Shown here: in pieces, positions 48,818-54,312 of the stretch
Position numbering within the stretch: position 1 is the stretch's first letter
Layout: the number at the start of each line of letters is the position of its first letter
The notes under the pieces: generated by a model
Database searches by the model: none
What the model was told of the DNA's origin: nothing
The model's input: the letters and a program-made list of their open reading frames with translations, nothing else
Made by a program: the position numbers and the translations under genes
Source: Catellatospora vulcania
Lineage (GTDB): Bacteria > Actinomycetota > Actinomycetes > Mycobacteriales > Micromonosporaceae
NCBI RefSeq assembly: GCF_009720385.1
Contig: NZ_ML769304.1
Coordinates: 320,997 to 375,308, forward strand
Direction: 5' to 3'
DNA length: 54,312 bases

Positions 48818-50401
48818 TCAGATCCACAGGTTGCCGAGCAGGATGCGCCGGCTCCAGTCCTCGTACGGCAGCGAACCGCCCGTGTAGATCGGGTGGTAGT
48901 ACGCGAACACGACGGCGACCAGCAGCACGAACACGCCCGCCATGACGGCCCCGAACAGCTGCCGGTCGGGGTCGCCGGGTCGGCCCGGTGGCGGGGACAT
49001 GGCCGCGCCGAGCACGAACACCACGGCGAGGATCAGGAACGGCTCGGCGGGCAGGGCGTAGAAGTAGAACATCGTGCGCGCCGGGAAGAAGAACCACGGC
49101 ACCAGCGCGGCCGCGGTCATCGCCAGCACGGCCCCGGCGCGCCAGTCGCGGCGGGCGAACCCGAACCAGATCGCGGCCAGCAGCGCGGGGATGAACGCCC
49201 ACCACAGCAGCGGTGTGCCGAGCAGCAGCACGTCGGCCATGCACTTGTCCGCGCCGCAGGGCAGCGACTCGCTGCGGTAGAACAGCACCGGCCGGCCCAG
49301 CAGCAGCCACTGGATCGGGGCCCACTCGCCCACGGACTGGTAGCTGTGCGCCTCGGTGATCGCCTGGTGGGAGCCGTACGCCAGCTCGTGGTACTGCATG
49401 AGGTTGCGCAGCGCGCCCCAGAACGGCGGCTCGTCCTGGCCGCTGTCGCGCAGGTAGTGCCGGGCGTAGCCGCCGTCGGTGGACAGCCAGCCGGTCCAGC
49501 TCGCCAGGTACACCCCGAACGTCAGGGGCAGCCCCGCCAGCAGCCAGCCGGTCTCGTCGAGGATCGTGTCCCGGATCGGGTGGCGCACCCCGGCGCTGCG
49601 CCGCGCACCCGCCTCCCACCACAGCACCAGCAGCACGAGCACCGGCGTGAACGCCAGCGCCGACCACTTCACCGCCAGCGCGCACCCGAACAGCAGGGCC
49701 GCGGCCAGCCGCCACCACGGCACCGCGCCCGGCGGGCGGCTGCGCCGTCCCCTGGCCTGCGGGTCGCCGCCGTCGGCGAGGAAGCGCAGCCAGCGGGTGC
49801 GGCGCTGGTCGCGGTCGAGCACCAGTGCGCCGAACGCGGCCAGGATGAAGAACATCAGGAAGATGTCGAGCATCGCGACCCGCGACAGCACGAAGTGCAT
49901 GCCGTCGAACGTCATCAGCAGCCCGGCGGCGCAGCCGAGCACGACGGAGCCGAACATGCGCATCGCGATGCGGGTCAGCAGCAGCACCGAAAGGGTGCCG
50001 AAGACCGCGGCGGAGATGCGCCAGCCCAGTTCGTTGTAGCCGAAGACCTGCTCACCGAGTCCGATGAGCCATTTGCCGAGCGGCGGGTGTACGACGTAGC
50101 CGGTCGTGTTGTCCTTCTCGTTCCACTCGAAGCCCTTTTCCCACAACCAGTGGGCGTCGGTGGCGTAGTAGGTCTCGTCGAACATCTTGCCCGGCGGGTT
50201 GGCCAGGTCGTTCAGCCGAATCAGGCCGGCGAGCAGGGTCACGAACAGCGCGGCGGGCCAGGCGTAGGGGTCGAGCAGGGCCGGTGACAGCCGACGGCGT
50301 ACCACGTCGGGGACCCGGGCGGCGGGTCCGGACGGCGGGGCGGGTTCGGCGAGCGCCTGCCGTGGGCGCGGCACACGGGCCGTCTGCGTCATGCGGCGCA
50401 T
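48818..50401 (-). CDS. Dolichyl-phosphate-mannose-protein mannosyltransferase (GT39, Pmt)
   Basis: A 527-aa polytopic membrane enzyme with about ten to eleven helices. The first extracytoplasmic loop has the GT39 acidic pair in KMFDETYYATDAHWLW, followed by VHPPLGKWLIGLGEQVFG; LSRVAMLDIFLMFF and FDGMHFVLSR match the family. Transfers mannose from polyprenyl-phosphate to Ser/Thr of exported proteins, as Rv1002c does in Mycobacterium. Starts ATG 50401 or 50392. Its stop directly abuts the transglycosylase stop (tail to tail). Confidence 0.93.
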   Translation of the reverse strand: MRRMTQTARVPRPRQALAEPAPPSGPAARVPDVVRRRLSPALLDPYAWPAALFVTLLAGLIRLNDLANPPGKMFDETYYATDAHWLWEKGFEWNEKDNTTGYVVHPPLGKWLIGLGEQVFGYNELGWRISAAVFGTLSVLLLTRIAMRMFGSVVLGCAAGLLMTFDGMHFVLSRVAMLDIFLMFFILAAFGALVLDRDQRRTRWLRFLADGGDPQARGRRSRPPGAVPWWRLAAALLFGCALAVKWSALAFTPVLVLLVLWWEAGARRSAGVRHPIRDTILDETGWLLAGLPLTFGVYLASWTGWLSTDGGYARHYLRDSGQDEPPFWGALRNLMQYHELAYGSHQAITEAHSYQSVGEWAPIQWLLLGRPVLFYRSESLPCGADKCMADVLLLGTPLLWWAFIPALLAAIWFGFARRDWRAGAVLAMTAAALVPWFFFPARTMFYFYALPAEPFLILAVVFVLGAAMSPPPGRPGDPDRQLFGAVMAGVFVLLVAVVFAYYHPIYTGGSLPYEDWSRRILLGNLWI

Positions 50402-50486
50402 CGTATCCGGCCGGTCCGGCACCGGTTGACCGCCCGGCCCGGCACTTGCGCAGGCCCTTAGTCTTTGAACCCGACGGAGAGGCGGC

Positions 50487-50705
50487 GTGGTGCTGGACGA
50501 AGTGATAGGCGACCTGCAGCTGGACGAATGGGCCGACGGCACCGCCGTCGTCAGCAGGCCTTCCGGCACCGCCAAGGCGGCGGGTGCCGAAGGGCGGGTG
50601 CCGGTCGACCCCGACGCCTTCGACTTCCTGTCCGGGATGCGGCCCTTCAGTTTCGTGCTGGATCCCGATGACGGCGAGGCGCCCGCCGACCGACCGGACG
50701 CGTGA
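50487..50705 (+). CDS. Small acidic 72-aa protein preceding DUF2264
   Basis: A short acidic protein starting at GTG 50487 with CGGAGAGG just upstream (V/MVLDEVIGDLQLDEWADGTAV...VDPDAFDFLSGMRPFSFVLDPDD). No signal or membrane segment. Its stop lies 4 nt before the DUF2264 start, so the two are coupled. I do not recognise it; the good ribosome site and spacing argue it is real. Confidence 0.55.
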   Translation: MVLDEVIGDLQLDEWADGTAVVSRPSGTAKAAGAEGRVPVDPDAFDFLSGMRPFSFVLDPDDGEAPADRPDA

Positions 50706-50709
50706 TCGC

Positions 50710-52440
50710 ATGCCGACACCCCGGGACCTGCACGCAGCACTCCGGCCCGGCCGCGCTGGTTGGTCGGCGGCGATGACACGGCTGGTCGCGCCGGCGACGG
50801 AGCTCGCGTCCCGCGGCCCGGCGCACCAGCCGGCGACCCCGTCCACCAACGACCCGGGGGCGACCTGGTTCGAGCTGGTCACCCGGCCGCTGTGGGGCCT
50901 GGCCGCGCACGCCGCCGGCGGCGGCCAGGCGCCCCGGCAATGGGAGGAGGTCCGTGGCGCGCTCACGGCCGCCGTCGACCCGGGCCATCCCTGGTACGCG
51001 GGCCCGCCCTTCGACCGCAACCAGCGGCTCGTCGAGTCGGCGGCGGTAGGTTACGCGCTGGCCGTCGCCCCGCACGAGCTGTGGGATCCGCTCACCGGAA
51101 CCCAGCGCGACGACCTCGCGGCGTGGCTGTCCACGGCCGCGGCCGCCGAGCCGGTCGACAACAACTGGCACTTCTTCCCGGTCCTGGCCGCCACCGGGCT
51201 GCGCGCTGTCGGCGTCGCCGTCGACGAGGCCGTGATCGGGGCGCACCTGGACCGCCTCGACGAGTTCGCCACCGTCGACGGCTGGTACTTCGACGGCCAG
51301 GGCCAGCAGCGCGACTACTACAACCCGTTCGGCTTCCACTACTACGGCCTGCAGCTGCTGGGCCTGGGCGTGCTCGACGAGCAGCGGGCGCAGCGGGTAC
51401 GCGAGCGCGCCACCGCGTTCGCGGCGCAGTTCCAGCACTGGTTCGCCGCCGACGGCTCCGCCCTGCCATACGGCCGCAGCCTCGGCTACCGCTTCGCACA
51501 GGGCGCGTTCTGGGCCACACTGCCGGTCGCCGATCTCGAAGCCGTCCCCTGGGCGCACGCCCGCGGCCTGGCCGAACGGCACCTGGCCTGGTGGTGGGAG
51601 CAGCCGATCCTCGACCGTGACGGCCTGCTCAGCGTCGGCTACCGCTACCCGAACACCGGCGTGGTCGAGCAGTACATGGGCGGCGGGTCGCCGTACTGGG
51701 GCACGAAGTTCTTCGCCGCCCTGGCCGTGCCCGCCGAGCATCCCTTCTGGACCGCCGAGCCCGCGCCCGCCGGCCGCCGAGCCCGCGTGGAGTTGCAGCC
51801 CGCGCCGTCGATGCTGGTCAGCCATGATGCCGACGGGGACGTCACGGCGCTTTGCGGGCAGGAGGCGTACGTGTGGGCGCGGGGCGGCACCGCGAAGGCG
51901 GCGAAGTTCGCGTACTCGACGCTGGCCGGGTTCAGCGTCCCGACCGGTGGTGAAGGGCTGGGGCACGGGGCATACGACAGCGCGCTGGCGCTCAGCGAGG
52001 ACGGGATGCACTGGCGGGTCCGCGAGCGCGGCGACTGCGTGCTCGACGGCGACACGCTGCTGTTGACCTGGCACCCGTGGCCGGACGTCACAGTGCGGAC
52101 CACGCTGCGCTTCGAGGGCGGCGGGCACCGGCGCACCCACGAGGTCGTCACGGCCCGGACGCTGCAGACGGCCGAGACCGGCTTCTGCGTGCCGTGGACC
52201 GCGGCGGGCCATGCTCCCGCGGGAGCGGTCGAAGACGCCGGGCGGGCCGAGGTTGCTTCGGACGGTGTCGTCTCGTCCGTCGCCGACCAGGGCAGCAGCG
52301 CGCCCCGCGCCGGGCAGGTGCTGGTGCCGACGGCGGGTGGCAACGTGCTGTTCGGCCGCACCGCGCTGCCGATGCTCACCGCGGAGCTGGAGGCCGGAAC
52401 CCACCACCTGACCTGCATCGTCACCGTCCGCCGCCACTGA
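50710..52440 (+). CDS. DUF2264-domain protein
   Basis: A 576-aa cytosolic protein. Helical N-terminal half with FDRNQRLVESAAVGYAL, PVDNNWHFFPVLAATGL, DGWYFDGQGQQRDYYNPFGFHYYGLQLLGL and GRSLGYRFAQGAFW, the conserved DUF2264 blocks. A beta-rich C-terminal half follows (LEAGTHHLTCIVTVRR). The fold looks like an alpha/alpha toroid plus beta-sandwich, the layout of many glycan lyases and hydrolases. It has no signal peptide. Placed before a PL8 lyase, it may process the oligosaccharides that enzyme releases; biochemical function is not established. The frame is open from 50584 but MPTPRDLHAALRP at 50710 is the sensible start. Confidence 0.87.
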   Translation: MPTPRDLHAALRPGRAGWSAAMTRLVAPATELASRGPAHQPATPSTNDPGATWFELVTRPLWGLAAHAAGGGQAPRQWEEVRGALTAAVDPGHPWYAGPPFDRNQRLVESAAVGYALAVAPHELWDPLTGTQRDDLAAWLSTAAAAEPVDNNWHFFPVLAATGLRAVGVAVDEAVIGAHLDRLDEFATVDGWYFDGQGQQRDYYNPFGFHYYGLQLLGLGVLDEQRAQRVRERATAFAAQFQHWFAADGSALPYGRSLGYRFAQGAFWATLPVADLEAVPWAHARGLAERHLAWWWEQPILDRDGLLSVGYRYPNTGVVEQYMGGGSPYWGTKFFAALAVPAEHPFWTAEPAPAGRRARVELQPAPSMLVSHDADGDVTALCGQEAYVWARGGTAKAAKFAYSTLAGFSVPTGGEGLGHGAYDSALALSEDGMHWRVRERGDCVLDGDTLLLTWHPWPDVTVRTTLRFEGGGHRRTHEVVTARTLQTAETGFCVPWTAAGHAPAGAVEDAGRAEVASDGVVSSVADQGSSAPRAGQVLVPTAGGNVLFGRTALPMLTAELEAGTHHLTCIVTVRRH

Positions 52441-52447
52441 ACTGATG

Positions 52448-52493
52448 GGAAGGGCACCTTCTACATCGCATAGCGATGTGAAGGTGCCCTTCC
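52448..52493. repeat. AAGGGCACCTTC palindromic repeat, copy 2
   Basis: GGAAGGGCACCTTC (52448-52461) and GAAGGTGCCCTTCC (52480-52493) pair perfectly. Inside, after a 1-nt bulge, ACATCGC / GCGATGT add seven pairs around an ATA loop, about 21 bp in all. It starts 8 nt beyond the DUF2264 stop and likely ends that transcript. Shares arms and GCGATGTGAAGGTGCCCTT with 47121-47162. Confidence 0.85.
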
Positions 52494-52577
52494 TTCGCCC
52501 CGGGGCAGATAACGGTTACTGGAGTGAGGTTGTGTGACGGGGGACACGTGCATTATGGTCTGCGTACTCATCGGGGG

Positions 52578-52585
52578 AAACGTTT
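52578..52585. promoter_or_regulatory. AAACGTTT palindrome upstream of the PL8 lyase gene
   Basis: GGAAACGTTTAC (52576-52587) has the central CG dyad typical of LacI-family operators of sugar genes, about 40 nt before the lyase ATG. TATGGT about 52553-52558 could be a -10 element. Both are weak on their own; the placement ahead of a polysaccharide lyase makes sugar-dependent control plausible. Confidence 0.35.
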
Positions 52586-52625
52586 ACGAAAGATCGATGT
52601 AGCTCTGCCGTAAAGAGGACGACCC

Positions 52626-54312
52626 ATGCAGCTGTCCCGCCGCCGCCTGCTCCAAGCGGGTGGCGTTTCCGCGCTCGGCGCCATCGCGCTGCCCGCACTC
52701 GGCTCCGCCGCGTACGCCGCGGACGAGTTCGACACCCTGCGCCTGCGCTACCGCGACACGATCACCGGCACCGGCTTCGACCCGGCCGTCGAGCCCTACG
52801 CCTCCCGGCTGGCCGACATCGGCGCCCAGGCCGCGCAGCGGCGTGCCACGATGACGCCGGCCGGCGCGGCGCTCTGGCCCGACCTGCCGCTGAGCGACCC
52901 GGCCTCCATCAGCAACAGCTACGGCCGACTGAAGACCATGGCACTGGCGTATGCGCAGCCCGGCACCGGCCTGACCGGCAACACCGCCGTCCGTGCCGAG
53001 GTCGTCACCGGTCTGGACCACCTGCACACCAAGGTGTACAACCCGTCGACCACCTACTACGGCAACTGGTACCACTGGAACATCGGCGCACCGCAGACGC
53101 TGATGGACGTGATGGCGCTCGTCTACGACGTGCTCACGCCGACGCAGATCAGCAACTGGCTGGCCGCCGTCGACCACTTCACGCCGTACGTCGCGCCGAT
53201 GCTCAACGGCGGCGCAAGCACCGGCGCGAACCGGGTCGACATCTGCGTCGTCATCGCCCGGCGCGGCATCCTCGGCAAGAACGCCGCCAAGGTCACCGAA
53301 GCCCGCGACGGGCTGTCCGCCGTGTTCGAGTACGTCCGCACCGGCGACGGCATCTTCGAGGACGGCTCCTACCTCCAGCACACCGTCGTGCCGTACGCGG
53401 GCAGCTACGGCGCGGTGCTGCTCGGCGGCCTCGGCGGCCTGTTCGGGCTGCTGTCCGGCTCGACCTGGGCCGTCGCCGACCCCCACCGGCAGATCATCTT
53501 CGACGCGGTGACCCGGGCCTGGGCCCCGTTCATGTACAACGGCCTGATGATGGACGGCGTCAGCGGCCGTGCCATCAGCCGCGGCCTGGCCGTGCAGGAC
53601 CTGCTCGGCGTGCAGGGCGACGACCACGTACGCGGCCACGGCATCACCAACAGCATCCTGACGCTCGCCGACGCCGCCTCCCCCGCCGAGGCCGCCACGT
53701 GGCGGGGCATGGTCAAGGGCTGGATCCAGCGCGAGTACTGGGGCAATCTCGCCGACGACCGCACCATGGGCGTGCCCGCGCTGGCCCGCTGCCTGGGCGT
53801 ACGCGACAACGCGGCGATCACCGCGAGCGCGGAACCGGTCAACCACCGCCTGTTCGCGGCGATGGACCGGGCCGTGCACCGCCGGACGGGCTGGGCCGCC
53901 TCGCTGAACCTGTGCTCGCAGCGCACCACCTACTACGAGACCGGCAACGGGGAGAACCTCAAGGGCTGGCACACCGGCAACGGCATGTTGTCGTACTGGG
54001 GTGCGACCTGGGGCAACGGGCAGTACTCCGACGCCTTCTGGCCGACCGTCGACCCGTACCGGCTACCGGGCACCACGGTGTCGAAGAAGACCCTCGCCGA
54101 CGGGGCGGGCGGCATCTGGGGCGCGTCGAACCCCGGCACGGTTTGGGTCGGCGGCGCGTCCGACGGCGTGTACGCGGCCATCGGGCAGGACACCCGCGGC
54201 CTGGAGTCCACGCTGCAGGCCAAGAAGTCCTGGTTCTGCCTCGACGACGGCATCGTCTGCCTCGGCGCGGGCATCACCAGCACCGACGGCGTCGCCGTCG
54301 AGACCATCGTCG
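52626..54312 (+). CDS. Polysaccharide lyase family 8 (hyaluronate/chondroitin/xanthan-type), truncated by window end
   Basis: At least 562 aa, continuing past the window. Twin-arginine signal peptide (SRRRLLQAGG, hydrophobic core, AAYAAD cleavage at about 32). The PL8 alpha/alpha toroid follows, with NWYHWNIGAPQTLMDV, GANRVDICVV, DGSYLQHTVVPYAGSYG and MDGVSGRAISRG. Catalytic Asn202, His252 and Tyr261 have spacings of 50 and 9, the same as Asn/His/Tyr in characterised pneumococcal hyaluronate lyase. The beta domain begins near GENLKGWHTGNGMLSYW. Cleaves uronate-containing polysaccharide by beta-elimination outside the cell; the exact glycan is undetermined. AGAGGA lies before the ATG. Confidence 0.93.
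   Translation, partial: MQLSRRRLLQAGGVSALGAIALPALGSAAYAADEFDTLRLRYRDTITGTGFDPAVEPYASRLADIGAQAAQRRATMTPAGAALWPDLPLSDPASISNSYGRLKTMALAYAQPGTGLTGNTAVRAEVVTGLDHLHTKVYNPSTTYYGNWYHWNIGAPQTLMDVMALVYDVLTPTQISNWLAAVDHFTPYVAPMLNGGASTGANRVDICVVIARRGILGKNAAKVTEARDGLSAVFEYVRTGDGIFEDGSYLQHTVVPYAGSYGAVLLGGLGGLFGLLSGSTWAVADPHRQIIFDAVTRAWAPFMYNGLMMDGVSGRAISRGLAVQDLLGVQGDDHVRGHGITNSILTLADAASPAEAATWRGMVKGWIQREYWGNLADDRTMGVPALARCLGVRDNAAITASAEPVNHRLFAAMDRAVHRRTGWAASLNLCSQRTTYYETGNGENLKGWHTGNGMLSYWGATWGNGQYSDAFWPTVDPYRLPGTTVSKKTLADGAGGIWGASNPGTVWVGGASDGVYAAIGQDTRGLESTLQAKKSWFCLDDGIVCLGAGITSTDGVAVETIV

Noticed and set aside
1..54312. CRISPR arrays, tRNA/rRNA genes, prophage or integrative element ends
   Set aside because: No regularly spaced repeats, no cloverleaf or rRNA-like stretch, and no integrase or phage structural gene were seen.

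Overview
The window is high-GC (roughly 70%+), densely packed, strongly GC3-biased DNA from an actinobacterium. A protein O-mannosyltransferase, F420/FMN luciferase-family oxidoreductases, a WXG100/FtsK type VII-like locus and a dispersed AAGGGCACCTTC palindrome together point to the Micromonosporaceae (inference; no rRNA is present to settle it). No tRNA, rRNA, CRISPR array or prophage was seen. The only mobile element is one TnpB-only IS.

Layout. (1) 1-14.6 kb: two divergent organosulfur-acquisition operons. The leftward one encodes an Opp/Dpp/Gsi-type ABC importer (lipoprotein, two permeases, fused double ATPase), two DszA/NtaA-type flavin monooxygenases, a DszC/SfnB-type monooxygenase, an SsuE-like flavin reductase and an aldo-keto reductase. 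It is preceded by a 23-codon Cys-containing leader peptide and nested hairpins that look like a cysteine-responsive attenuator. The rightward one encodes a second DszC/SfnB-like enzyme, an SsuD-like monooxygenase and an unknown 250-aa protein. (2) 14.7-19 kb: a secreted peptidoglycan-binding protein, a membrane protein, and a tandem pair of EHN-type epoxide hydrolases. (3) 19.2-24.1 kb: a large LuxR/MalT-like ATPase regulator and a NarL-type two-component pair. (4) 24.2-33.4 kb: a minimal type VII secretion-like island (FHA-FtsK/EssC ATPase, two WXG100-like proteins around a 535-aa helical protein, a membrane-anchored Ser/Thr kinase, a LamG-like lectin and a small protein). (5) 33.4-35 kb: TnpB insertion element. 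(6) 35-41.9 kb: secreted SGNH hydrolase with ricin-B lectin domain, alpha/beta hydrolase, PH-domain protein, a hemerythrin/F420-oxidoreductase pair, and a WYL regulator divergent from an MFS exporter across a perfect 18-bp inverted repeat. (7) 42-45.6 kb: a membrane-anchored NACHT-HEAT (STAND/NLR-like) protein. (8) 45.7-50.4 kb: histone-H1-like DNA-binding protein, GNAT, YciO/Sua5 family, lytic transglycosylase, protein mannosyltransferase. (9) 50.5 kb to end: polysaccharide-utilisation genes (small protein, DUF2264, Tat-exported PL8 lyase cut by the window edge).

How they work together. Region 1 plausibly scavenges sulfur from an oxidised organic sulfur compound: import, reduced-flavin supply and C-S cleavage, with translation of the Cys codons gating expression. 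Region 4 looks like a phospho-regulated WXG100 export machine, where the kinase could phosphorylate partners that the FHA domain reads. The NACHT-HEAT protein is a candidate antiphage sensor. Many intergenic spaces carry long perfect hairpins; they are given individually because several sit inside operons and may set gene ratios. Functions are inferred from motifs read by eye; no database search was run.
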